Made by a program: the position numbers and the translations under genes. A DNA stretch of 64,000 nucleotides from Styela clava (Eukaryota; Chordata; Ascidiacea; Stolidobranchia; Styelidae): NCBI RefSeq assembly GCF_964204865.1, contig NC_135258.1, positions 18,972,583-19,036,582 of the forward strand. The letters run 5' to 3'. The notes below the pieces were generated by a model. The model did no database searches and was not told the DNA's origin. It saw only the letters and a program-made list of their open reading frames with translations. Shown one piece after another: positions 38,401-51,488 of this stretch. The stretch's first letter is position 1, and each line of letters opens with the position of its first letter.

Positions 38401-40564
38401 CTAGGTTAAGAGTACAGTAAGAACCTGGTACCGATATTAAGTTTCAGTTATGTTGCGGTTGGGACCCATATCAATTCCCGCCTTTTTCGCGCTACAGTGG
38501 TTCCCTTGTTACGGCAGATTAAATTCCATGCTTTCAAATCGAGTACTAGATTATCCATGATTGAGCATGATAGTTATATGAATCGCAAAATTTTTGATCG
38601 GCCTATAATTTGTCATAACTAACTTAGCTGTGACATGGATTAAACGAAGGACCTCACTATCGTATTTCGTTCGTAAAGTTTTTGGAAACCGATTGATAAG
38701 TCGAAAAGGTCAAAGGCCATGAAAAAATATTCGTCTTTAAGCCGATTTACCCTTCTAATCGCTCTGGTTGAATAAAATCATATAACGGAGTCATTTTTGT
38801 ATTTTTTCTTACATTTTGTTGTTTCAGTAAACAATAAAATGCGAATGCGACACACAACTTTTACAGCATCGCGGATAGCTGCTGCAGTCTACATTTGGTT
38901 GGCCTTCTCAATTTAATTTCAAAACCAATTGCGGTGTGAAAAGATGATTTTCATATTCATATTTTTGATAAAACTCAATAATTTTAATAGATACAAAGGG
39001 ACGAATTAAACAACTTCTGACAAAAAATACGTAGAGATATAATTTAAAAAAAAAAAATAACTCACCGAAACAAGGATTGTTGTAAATCTTTTCATGTAGT
39101 TTGTTACATTCTTCTGAATTCTGTTTTTAAGAAAAAGAGCAATTTAAGATTAGTTTTTAGATCGGCCCATTTAGGGACGGAATGTTTTTTTAATATTTTA
39201 AGGTCGATTCAGATTTAAAATCAAAATTAAACTACCTACCTGATCACAGTTACATTTTGTTTGCGGAAATCCATACTGAAAAAGATGATCCATTATTTGA
39301 CCACATCTGGGAAGATCAACCATCTCAGCGCTGCAACGTTCAGACACCACCTAAGAAAGAAAAAAGTCAAACCTTCTATAACTAGCCAATTAAACAACAT
39401 TGATGGCACGGCTAGGACATACCTCACACGCCTGCAAACCTATCAAAACTTTCAAATCCACCGTCTGGGCCATGTTGTACCGTCCTGAACGTGAATGCTA
39501 CAATTTATCTAATCAAGATTTATCTAACTTTTGCGTGCTTAAAATTATCATGGATTAGTTAAAATAAACAACTGATATTGCGGTCAGACTGGTAGTACAT
39601 AAATCAGATAATACAATAAATATGTGGTAATATACGATACAAATAGTTATAGCATATCGCACGAAGAAACAAGAAATTTGTTATGTTTATATACTTATAC
39701 ACTTTATGGCAAACTTTTGGTAAAGTGAAACTTATGACCTGGTTAATACTTAGAGATCACTACAATTTTTGAAATATTTGTTTAGCTTTATGATATGTCT
39801 CATATGTGGTAAGGGGTATGGCATGGGTGTTTTTGCTATATTACGATTACACAAGTGCTGAAAATATTCTATAGTCGACAAGTAATGTTTTCAATCTTTG
39901 TAAGAAGATTGTTTTAAGCTCGTAATTTATATAAATTACTCTATACATTGATCAGATTTTCGAGGAGAGATGGTAATTGAATTATTTTTTTCTAAATATT
40001 AAACGAAAATATACCGAAACAGAGTCGAAAGCCAGACAAAAGCTAATGCGTTTAATAAAAAAATACTGTACTCTCGTAGTGTGTGTATCAGGTTAGGGTC
40101 AGGCCATAATTTTATACCGATTTTCCTTATTTTAGTTCTATTACGAGTTCGGGGACTGTCTGTGTTAGGCTTCAGTCTTTTTACACAATATGATGTAAAG
40201 TAGGCGAAAAAAATTAGTTACCACTATATTGGCGCACACACTCCTGGAACGCCAAAAATACGATCTATCCTAATTTTCATTGATATTGATTTTGCATAAT
40301 ATATTGATTTCGTTTATATATTACGAAGTGCTTGCAAACGTGAACCTGTTTTATACTTACTTTGCATTTATCATCAAGTCCCATCAATGCAATTCGACAT
40401 TTCGTATTTTTTCGACAAACTTCAAACTCGTCAAAACAGCTTCTTGTTGCTACATTTTTATGAATGCTTCTTTTCAATCGATTTTGAAAATAGTTGATTC
40501 CGTGTTGTTCGGAGAAAACACAACCGATGATTACAGTTGAAAATAACACGTATAAAGTATGCAT
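35407..40564 (-). CDS. Gene D: GAS1/GFR-alpha-like single-pass membrane protein, 8 exons, 386 aa
   Basis: Exons: 40361-40564, 39240-39350, 39066-39120, 38006-38050, 37348-37800, 37046-37138, 36558-36633, 35407-35530; total 1161 nt, phases 0,0,1,1,1,1,2. The signal peptide (MHTLYVLFSTVIIGCVF) is followed by a possible furin site (RLKR) and then the ten-cysteine module. Exon 2 is almost the same as in A and C. Then come GSIRHLRKLNIFPKE and the longest stalk of the array (150 codons, Thr/Ser/Lys-rich, one NIS sequon, FFDEVFGGRKS in place of FGDEGF). The transmembrane helix (AIAIIFGILLGMFMIAAIV) and a basic tail RTKKSIFHKRGKLVQ close the protein. The tail exon was recognised by alignment to gene A's tail. 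The donor of exon 5 (GTTATT) is weak and is the least certain border. Confidence 0.8.
40067..40252. mobile_element. Diverged relative of the 28219-28458 MITE
   Basis: The central part (GGTTAGGGTCAGGCCATAA ... TTAGTTCTATTACGAGTTCGG) matches the 28.2-kb element over about 75 bp. Degenerate inverted ends (CTCGTAGTGTGTG / CCAGGAGTGTGTG) and a possible AAAAATAC flank are visible. Boundaries are approximate. It lies downstream of gene D's exon 1, within its first intron. Confidence 0.55.
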
Positions 40565-43500
40565 CTTGTAAGATGCAGGAATAGCCTAGAACTATTTGAT
40601 ATAGGCTAAAATTACCTGTTTTTGAATGAAAAAATATGTATAACTAAGTTGACTTTTCAATAAAGTTCAGGGTCAATTTTTGGGCCCTGTTATATTATTC
40701 CAATTCGGAGATTGAAATGTAGAATTCCACCCACTGAATAGTCCACTGGCGAGCTCTAATTTTCCAGCCCACATCAATTTATCTTTCGTTGAGATTCTTG
40801 TCTCTGTACTAAACCACAATCTCATTGAACAGTCCTATTAAATACAAAACATATCACTATCACTATCTTTTATTTTCAACGTTCGACAGGTGCCACGCGC
40901 CAAACAGGACTGCTGTTGTTCAAACCTGACATGTAATACCTCAATCTGATCAAACTATTGACCAATCATCAAGCATGGTTTATATTTGTGAGATATAACG
41001 TAAGGCGCTATCCATCTGTAAGTTATAGATAAGTACTAGATAGTAAAAGATAGTAAAATTGCCCGTAAACGAACGCACTTGCTGCTCTATTGACTTGATT
41101 CCGCAAGTATTGCCGCTGACCATCTGTAATAGCGATACGATAGGTCTAATGCTTTATTTACGTCTATGACACTAAACTGTTTGCATTCATCGTTCAGCGC
41201 GCGACAAAATTTGACGCAGCATATTGCTAGAGTTCTAGTCTTATTAATAATAAATATGGCGATTGCTCATACTTCAAAATATCCATAAAAATATTGAAAT
41301 ATTGCATAATATAATGATGAATACAACTTGACATAAAATTATTTGTGTAGCGTTTTACTACTCCTTTTAATGACTTCCCCTTTTATTTCATAACTAAACA
41401 AAGGTTCATTATAAATGATTAAACAAAGATTAAAAATTTATCAGTATTGAGTGGTTTTATATCACATACATTTCTTTTAAACCACGGTATATGTGACAGT
41501 CACGACTACAATAAACTATACAGAAAATTCATAAAATATTAGAAATATCAATGTTAAATTAAATAAGCAGATATGAAATATGCTTTTTTCAAGGTCCGAG
41601 AGTATATGGTGTTAAACGTTTCGCTTAAACGCGTGCGCCTGTTGAGCGCAAGCGATTACGCGTCTTCCCCAATTTAACATCTGCCCACAAATTTAACACA
41701 GATGCCTAACAGATAGGTCGATACGCCTCGGACGGCAGACTGTGTCAAAGTATATAAATATATTTGTCAACCGAAAATAATAATAAAAAAGCCGATTTTT
41801 AATAATTTTTATTATTTTAACTATACAACGACAAAAATACGATCATAACTAGAAATTAGAATTAATCAGCCTATAAATTAATTTCATTTATTTTTTTTTT
41901 CGACCTATTTTCGCCGGCGAGCATCAGCGATATAAAAAGTTCTGGCCGGATAACGCACCATATCCAATTAAACACTTGATCCAATTACAGATTCCGGCAA
42001 AGAATTGTGTATAGTTGGATTCTTTGTCACCCGCAATGCATACCTCTTTAAATTATATAGCGAACCGACATTTACCGCAGAAAAAAACAATGGTGCACTG
42101 TGTTGTTCAAATGAAACGTTGAAAATAATGTAGCCGAAACAAAGCGAGAGCAATAGAATTACACACCTATAAGGCAAGAATATTTCAATCATATTTTTTT
42201 CTGTTTGTGTAAAATTTGACACCTATCAGGCCCAAAACAGCGGAAATATCACTGACAAGTGTATTCAATACAACTACGGCACTTTTTTCTGAACTACATG
42301 CTCATTAGCTCCAGAGCCTAAATTACCTCATGAAAATATCAAATAAAAATAAAATTTTCAAGAATAAAACCTTCAAACTATTCTAGAGTGTTTTCTCAGT
42401 TGCACTCCTCGCCAAAGTCAAGCAAAGTCTGACACTTTCTCTGTCCATTAGCTCATTTTTATCACCCGGCGCTCAATAATTAAATCCATTGCTCTTGACA
42501 TTCGCACTGACAATTCTTCCTTCTTTTTCCCCTGGGTCCACATAATCCCAATGACAACTCGCAATTAGCTGTGAGTGGCTTTTAATGGATTCCACGTTTT
42601 TCGACATAATCTGCATCTAATCGCTTGTTGTCGTAAAATACGGGATGTCAAAATCCAAATTTATTCATGTAATGTTCTTATTTGGCCACACGTACGTACT
42701 AGATAAATTTGGAGTTTTTTCAACAGTCAACTCCGATAGTTGATAACAATATTTTCATGAGTCAAAATATAAAGCGTCAAGTTTTGCGACAATCGATAAG
42801 ATCCATCGAATATCGAAATTATTCCATTGGGAACCCAATCACGAGACGGAAAAAAATGATAGAGGTTGCTTAGTGATTTTACTAAAGTATAATTGATATA
42901 TCGACAAACTCAATATAAATTCCAGATTTAGATATTTTTAGAAAAACAGCATCTGTTGGAATTACAGTCAGAACGAGGTTTGAGACATAAAATAGTATAA
43001 CCGATTCAAGAACGCGAAAATTCACTAGCAAAGTTCATTTCACGAATTTCGCAATGCAATATGCCTATAAATGTTCTTTACGAATCTCAACAGCTTAGGA
43101 TCTATACATTAAACGCGTTCATTATTTCAACTAGGATGTACTAATTTGACTGTAGCCGGGAAGATTCTGCTCACTTATCACCCCTGAACTCCACACACAA
43201 ACAAAAAATCTTTAGTGCAGATTTCGCATAATTTGGGATCAGAATATTTTTTGTAATTGTGAGTATACTTGGACAATTGTTAACTTCCATGTTTCCTAAT
43301 TTCTATCCGGGATTTTTGTTTTCACTGGAAATTCTGAAATTATTAAAAGATAAAAGAGCAATTCTCAAATATATGGACACGAAAGACAATCCTGAACCAA
43401 CGAAAATTCCAAAGTAGTTGGTCCAGTAATAAAAGAGAAAATCGATTTTTTTCATAACGATGGGAAGAAAAATACCAACGAGAATAACAACAACATAATA

Positions 43501-46500
43501 ACATGTGTCAGGGAGCATTTCATTGATATAAATGAAGCTAGGAACTGTCACTCTCCATTGGAACTCCCCACTACCTTTCTAAATATTAATTGACATAGAA
43601 GAGAGGCAGTATATCCATATCACGTGTTTAAATCGTCCCAATGTAGATTTCACTAATACCACTTGAAAACATAGAATTATGTTCCATTAGATTCAAGATC
43701 ATTAACTTATTTATGGTATTAAACTTGTAATCAACTTCCGAGTATAAGTGTTTTAATAAATGTTTTCAATACACAAGATTAGTATATTACTCAATAATGT
43801 CACGTTTAAAGATTGTCTAGTCAGACACACGTAGAAAATACTTTCGAAACCCAGAATATAATGTATGGAAAGCTTATTACCATGGAGTAGAATAGTGAAC
43901 GAAGAAGTAATGGAAACTATCTTAAATCTGTGGTAAATAAAGTTTATTATTAGTTCTGTATGTGCGAGACTAACAACTTATCCTTCCCATATTTAGGTCT
44001 TTGCGCTAGTGAATTCATATTTATATAATGATGATATAAAGATGAATATTTCACGTGATTCAAAAGTCTGTTGCACACTTCAATTATTTGTTAGCTCCGA
44101 CTTTTTAAATATCATTGCTGGATGTCATTATTTTGTGATTCAAACTTTTTTTTAAGTTTTTTTTTTATTAAAGACAACAGTTGATGGGAGCTTTTCGATA
44201 ACACTGTCAGATAACTATAAGAGAATTTTTCACGAAATGAAATAAAAAGTTGAATTATTGGTGGACATGAATTATATTTTTATTCACAAATTTACATAAA
44301 CAAACCAGTCCAATTCCTGAATGAGGTTCAATAGCCTAATTAATACTTCTTTTATTTTCAACATCGTTGTCTTGGATCCTACAGGAAGTGTAAATATATA
44401 TTATTCGTCAAATCGGTGAGATATGTCGTGACGAGGTATGGAAGACATAAACTTGGTATTATGAAAAAAAGCACCAGAAGAACTAAAGTCTAGTCAGCTT
44501 AAGCTGTGACTTCCCAGTTTGAGTGTTCTTTGAATACACGCGACGTAATTCCGACGCAAAACGATTTTATAAGATTGTTGACAATTGCAGCTAATCAGCT
44601 GAAATCCGCTCACTACCACTCAAATGAAATTCTTGCTCGCTCATCGGAGAAAATACAATACAAAATAAAATAAGTGCTTTTGAGTACCTTCCCACTTTGT
44701 ATATCTTGGATTATATACAAATATGGCATGCATGTTTTAGGAAGATGGCAAAATACCAAAGCACACGAAGAGAAATATTTGGTGACCCATATAGCGTTAT
44801 TGGGAGATATTGCGAAATTTAAAGCGTACTACCAACCACAAGTTATACTCAAATTATGGAATCCCAAATATCCATTTTTTTTCTGTATTATTTCTGTATA
44901 CGTATTTTTTATAATTCCGTACTATAATATATAATGAGGTATAATGCGAATTCGTCAGAGATACATTACTCATTTTTTGGTAATAAGAGATTGCTCGTTT
45001 CAAAATCTTCATATCGTGGGAATTTTTTTTTCGTTAATTAGATTTTTTGTTACAGGCCAAAATGAAGATGTAACATACTACAGTTTAATTTTGGATTATT
45101 GTTAGCTATTACGAAATGGTGCTGACAGTGAGCTAATCCCTGTCAAAACTCCGAGTGAACATTTCCAATGCAAAGATCTTTGTTCACGCTAGAATGCGCA
45201 CTTGAGCAAAAATTCCTAAATTTTTTTTGCGTTGGCTTGGTCAAATCAAATTGAAGTTTTACAAACCGTGGTTTGATATTAAAAACGACAAAATCGCGAT
45301 ATATATTAGGATTTTGGCGCACGATCAATTTGATAGCGAGCAAGAAAATTTGAGGTTAATATGTATATCGCAAAATATATATGCTTCCAAACCATCGAAT
45401 ATTTGTAGGTAGTGACATACGAAATATATACCATGTGGGTATAATGACCGGGCTCGAAACTCGTAAAAAACAAAGACACCAATATATGTGAATTTACGCA
45501 ATATCATATACAGAGCGAACAAAGTCTGGCAATAAGAGTCGTTCCGTGGCAATAAATAGCTCAAAAATAATAAACAAAAATATATACTTTAATCAACCTG
45601 AATTAAATCTTCCGAATTCCGTATCTTGTACGATTGTAGGAAATGCAATAGCAATCAATTTGGATAATAAAAAAAGTTTATATGTGCCTCATTATTTAGA
45701 CAGATTCATTTTATAATTTTACATCTTTTTACTTTCCTAGATATTTTTTTTAAACGCTTGATTCTTTCCACAGAGCTCTTTCACAAAGTTTCACAGAGTT
45801 TGTCCAAGGTTCTACGATCTTTAATTGGCGACGTCGGTGTGTATAAAAACGATTGCATTTATTTGTTTCTGACAAGGTTAATCTTAGCATCCAAGTTTGA
45901 GTTACGTCTTCAGATATAAGACAAGAATAGCGTAACCACCAATGGATTTGCGTAAATCGAATAGTGAATGTGTATTTTATTTAAAAATACAGTGCAATCG
46001 TATAAACCAAGGTACCCATCTTTAAACGATGATTTTTAATATTTTTATTCAAACAACAGTACATTGATAAATATTTGATGCTTCTATAATAAAGATGCTC
46101 TAATTTTTAAAGAAACTTTATATAAATCAGCTGAGCGAATATAATATTCTCAGTAACTGGTATTGAAGAACATGAGAAAATACCTGTCATATTTTATGTT
46201 CACTTATGGTATTTGTACAAACAATTATAAACCTCTGTGCAAACATATCCAAAGGATGTTGGTTCTTTATTTCGACCATGATTTCTAACATTGAGTCATC
46301 GGAAATTAAATATTTTTGTCTTACATTTGTTTCGTTTTACAAATTTACATGCTGGGATCAGCAGCACTAAAGTACTGTGTGGATTTTGTTTTGAATATTG
46401 ACTGGCATTTCGTCAATAAGTACGAAATTGAGAAAATTTTACAAAATTTTATTGAACGTGAAATCGATCACCTTTTGAAATAATTTCATGCAAATTCTCC

Positions 46501-49500
46501 TTCAAGTTCAACGATGTTTACATTATGACGTCATTAAAGTTTATGAGCGGTTTTCCCCGCCCGTTTGACGCACCATACTTAATAAGCCGTACGTTAATGG
46601 CCAAGCAAAGTGCATATTACAATTTTAAAACGTTTTTATCAACAAAAACCTCTCAAATTTGGTTGGATATGATCAGATCTCTGACCGGAGTATCATTTTC
46701 ACGGGCTTTTTGACTTGAATTCGGTATAATATTCATTTCAAAATGTTTGAAAAGCTTGTTTAAAAACATTTCTTGACACTGTCACGCGATTTTTTATTTT
46801 GGAATATAGTGAACCCAAATATGTTTTCAGAATGAAATACACCGAATCGCTGTACCAAAACCTTTCTCGAATACATCAAAAATGCTTCATCTACGCTGTG
46901 ATTGTTTTTGTTTGTTTTGCGCATGTCATTAAGCTGCCCTACACGCTTCATATATTCATTCACGTCACCTGAGCACGTCATTCGTGTTCAAGTGCTTCGG
47001 ATAATTTATATTGATGACAAATATCTTCGTTTTACATCTGCTATGTAGTATGAATGTACGGATTATGTCTTTTCGATTCAGTCCAGCCATGACCCATAGT
47101 CAAGGAAACTCGTCAATAATGAATTGCCTTTGTAGCCTGCTTACTAATAGTCAGGCTCATCTTACGCCTAGTCTAGTGACTTAAATTTCTTACCATCACT
47201 AAACAAAGAATCCGTTCAAATAATATTAAGATTAAATAGTCTACCCTTGCAGAAACTTTGTTTGGGTGTGGATTACATGTGCATTAAAGTTATAACAACC
47301 CACTTGTTATTGAAATATATTAAGTAATGAGTACCTACTACATAGTTTTGTGTGGATTTGTATGTATATACAAGTTGATCATTAAATTTTTAGCTCTGGT
47401 TTTTAATTTTACCTACCTGGGGAACCAGAACCTGACTTTAAAAATGCAAGTTTTTGTGATAAACGGATAAAATTCACCTCACAAATCTAACGAAAAATAA
47501 GTCGTTGGATTTGGCTTCGACTGACCAGTAGTCAGTAATTCGGAATGAAATACAATGCCTATACAGTATGTGACATCTGATCTTCAGTGAATAGATGCAT
47601 GTAGATGAAAGCTATAAATCTTAACACGGTACCGGGTACCGGCACGTTTTGTATTCTGGTATCACACCTTTCTGTGAGATAATGTCCTTCAATCAAAGAG
47701 ATACAAGTACTTGCGTGCTGGACATCAGCAAGAATAATCTCTTGACATAACAAGCATATTATCCTTACTCTAGTATGGTTTGCCTATACAGTATGATAAA
47801 ATAATTGATTGAAACGGCATACAACAAATTCCATTCAGACCTCACGTGGGAGTTTGTAATGGAGAATTATTTATGTACGAGATATCAGATCGGTTATCGC
47901 TAAGAAAAATAAATATCATAAAGTAATGGACGATTCGCTAATTCAAAATGTGGCGAGCTCAATGCAAAAAAGTGGTAAAAATAGCTCGGGTATACTTGTA
48001 AATAAGTGCAAAACTGACTTAACGTTTGACTTTGAGTATTAACTTAACCAAAACAAGTTATAACAGTCTGTTGTTGTAAAGTTTTATAATACCCATTTTA
48101 TAATACCCACAGCAATTTTTCTTTTTCGAATTTTTCTCGTTTCGTGTCGCGCATGGAAAAATGGATGCAGTTGCCATGAATAGCATTTGTTTGAATCTTC
48201 TTGTAGCGTATACCCCGGTACTGGGAAAACTAATTTTTTCCTGTTAGGTTCAGAAAAAATGCTTCAATTTTTGTCGATTAGATGAACATTTATAAGAGTA
48301 ACACAAACGGCCGTAACATTAAAATTTGATGTGATTAAATTGCCCAAAATTGTATTGAACTAAATGTAGTTTTAGATCGATAATGATTTGATTTTTTAGT
48401 AATCCATGTATTGTGAACAACCACTTTTCTCCGGGGCTGTAGAATAACAACATCTTTCCTTAACAAAAATAACCTGGGTCAAGCATGGACCACGAACTAA
48501 AAGCTAGAGTAAAATTCAATCATCACCGACAATCCACATAGACATTATGCCTACAACATCACCCATCTGAGTATGATAAGTACGTTATATCATCGTTGTT
48601 TATGAACACGGTAGTGTTTTGCTTATATTAGTAAATATTACTTACTTATCTAGAAGTTTTATTTATTTAAAAAACGTGTAAAAATAACAATTAATTCGAC
48701 CGAATATACTTGCGTACAGGCAGTGGTTGTAGAGGAATAGACAAAGCATGAAATGCTTCCTGAAAAGTTGTAGGTAATTCATATTGTTACAGCATGAATC
48801 ATATCATTTTATAAGACTTTTGTCAAAGTTTGACATTGATAATACATCATGCATTATTTTTTTTATTAAATGCAAAACGTTGTACTCCCATTCTTCAGGG
48901 ACATTCTAACGCCAACGCCTGACAGTAATTTTCTCTCCATTGGGATTAAAATGACTTCAATGCGTTATTTTACACCGATATTGATACCAAATATCGAATA
49001 TATCATGTTAGAGGGGTTCTCCATTTTATTTACGGATATTATAACAAACATAGGGGGATTTCATGTAAGTAAGGAGATAAGTGTGAAGATACAAGACATT
49101 GTGGTGAGGTTAACATGACGAACGACACGACTTTATACTTCGTTCATCGTCAAATCTAAAACTAGTGTGAATATTACTCTTGTAGTAATATAAAATATCA
49201 CTTATGGAATTGAACGTTTGCCGTTACCGTTTTAAATTTTAAATAGTATATTCGTTTCAGGCACAAGACATATATTGCTCATTTTGATTTGTCAACTATC
49301 ACTTGACATATTCATTCAATTGGTAGTAAAATTGAAAATTCTCTTGAATTCAAGCGGGCCATGAGTTTCAAAATCAATAAATTAAACCTTTTGGATTTGT
49401 ACTAATCATTTTGGTAGAACAGATGCTGCTTGTTATATATGTATACATAATATCGAAATGATAACGTTATTTCAGCTATTGATGATAGACCACATTTCGG

Positions 49501-51488
49501 ACCGGATTTAATTTCCATAAAGTGAACACTTTTGCAATTTTTCGTCTGTCTGTCCTGTACCTATTCAGCAAATCGGCAGTGAAATGGATGTACTATATGA
49601 CCCTAAATGGTATGACTGATAAAGAAAGTTGTCGTATGTTTATTGCGAAGATGAAGGTTAGGAAGTCAACAATGTATAAGTACTGGACTTGCATGCGTGT
49701 TTCAACATTCGAAAGGGCGATAATAAAAAAACATCAATAATGGCCAATTGGAAATCGCGAGCAAACGGCTCTTCAACTGTATTAGATATTTATATCTGCA
49801 TATACTTTTCATGACTATCCCCACAAATAGAAAACATAATATCTATTTTTGATTTTTTCCATGAATATAAGTTTATTTTTGAGCTCAAATCACACACACG
49901 CACAGGCACACATAAGAGAAGAAACAGAAAAATATCAGAAAAAGAAAAATTCACAGTAATTTATTAAAAATGAAGAAATAAATATGTTACTTATTGAAAC
50001 GTTTCCATTTTATTATTAACCTTTTTATTCTATTATAAATCGATTACCGGTAGATTTATTGTATCATATGAAAATCATGACTGATTTTATGCATGGCCAT
50101 ACGTAACCTGACAAAAACAATTTTCTATGATTTTGCAAGCTATATAAAAGCAAACAAAAGTTTAATTGTAGTTTATCGCACGTTTTAACCAAAATTCAAA
50201 GCTCTAAAAATAATAAATAAATTATAAATGTGATGTCGAAGTGACTCCACCCTTGCAATTAACTTATATTTTATCAAGAAAAATCAATAAAACAACATTA
50301 TATAATTTCGGACTAAAATATTTGAATAGTAGTTTTAAAGCGGGTTAAAGAAAAAAGTGAGCTTCGAGCGGGGAAGGCTCGCACGAAAATCCCTGATAAT
50401 CCAATGATAAAAACCTAATTTGTGGGCATATATATTGGGAGAATTATCACTTAAACGTAAAATAATAAACGCTTATCGTGAGCTATATCATTCGAAAAGG
50501 ATTTAGATATTTTTAATTCGAAGTTTGTCGCAACAATCCACCACATAAAGCAAACATATTTTGAGTTCAGAAATATAATTTTTTTAAACCTATACATAAC
50601 TTAGGTATATTTAATGCTGTCTGCAGAAATTTATCACACTTTTTCTGTATATATGGAATTCTCATTTATAATGTTGTAAATACAAACAATTGTCAAGTAG
50701 GATGAGGCAAAAAAAAAACTCAGGTTATTTAGTATTCTAGATAGAAAACTACTTTTGTGCAAAGCGTTCTAGATTACTGAAACTTTTGGGTACAATCATA
50801 CACAAATAGAAGCGCAAGTGTTGAATAAGTTTTCTTCTTTTTTGTATAAATAATTAGTAAATTTTTGGTTTCTCTTTTTTGGGCAATCGTGGACAAAATA
50901 AATGATATACAATCTAACCGACATCGCAGCTAAAAAACTTTTCTTTATTTCTAGTCCTGTTTCGTAAGACTTACAAGCTTTGAACCCCGATCTTGGCCGG
51001 AAAGTATAACATTCGCCTACTTCTATCATATTAGATTCGAATTACCCAACTCCCATTGGAAATGAAAACTTGTCTTAAGGCTTTTTAATGGAGGGTATAG
51101 TAAACAACTCAAAATCAAACATAAAGTGACGTATTAAGCATATTTACTCGCAAAATAGCGCTTCCACTTTCTGTAACTGTTTTAAATATTACGTCCTATT
51201 CTTTAATGTTTATGATCTTGCTTCTTATAGGCTTATTCGGCAAATTTTATGACCAAGAAACAAATAAAAACCTTGTAAAAATTGCTATCACACAATACGA
51301 AGCGCATGGCAACAAAATTAACGGCCAAATGAATATATCGTGATTTTGGACTTTAATGACAGGCTCAGTCAATGCCTTATTTTTGTGGTCTTATCGGTAG
51401 TCTTTTTCCTTCGTTTTCTCGTGTACCGACTTGCTTTAGAAGTTTACAAACTTTTCAGTTTTATTTATCGCGTTTTAGGTACAGATTG
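40565..51488. other. Gene D-gene E spacer (10.9 kb)
   Basis: No gene of the array could be found here. The only coding hint is the hydrophobic frame at 43303-43578. The rest is AT-rich with short homopolymers and a small CA-rich stretch near 49893-49910. Confidence 0.45.
43303..43578 (-). CDS. Possible terminal exon of an unidentified membrane protein
   Basis: Following an acceptor-like TTAATATTTAG, 91 codons are open to a stop. They include two strongly hydrophobic stretches (YYVVVILVGIFLPIV and FGIFVGSGLSFVSIYL) separated by a short basic loop, which is what two membrane helices would look like. I found no partner exon with confidence and do not recognise the family. It lies alone in the gene D-gene E spacer. 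Chance hydrophobic frames are common in AT-rich DNA, so this is tentative. Confidence 0.25.
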   Translation of the reverse strand, partial: KGSGEFQWRVTVPSFIYINEMLPDTCYYVVVILVGIFLPIVMKKIDFLFYYWTNYFGIFVGSGLSFVSIYLRIALLSFNNFRISSENKNPG

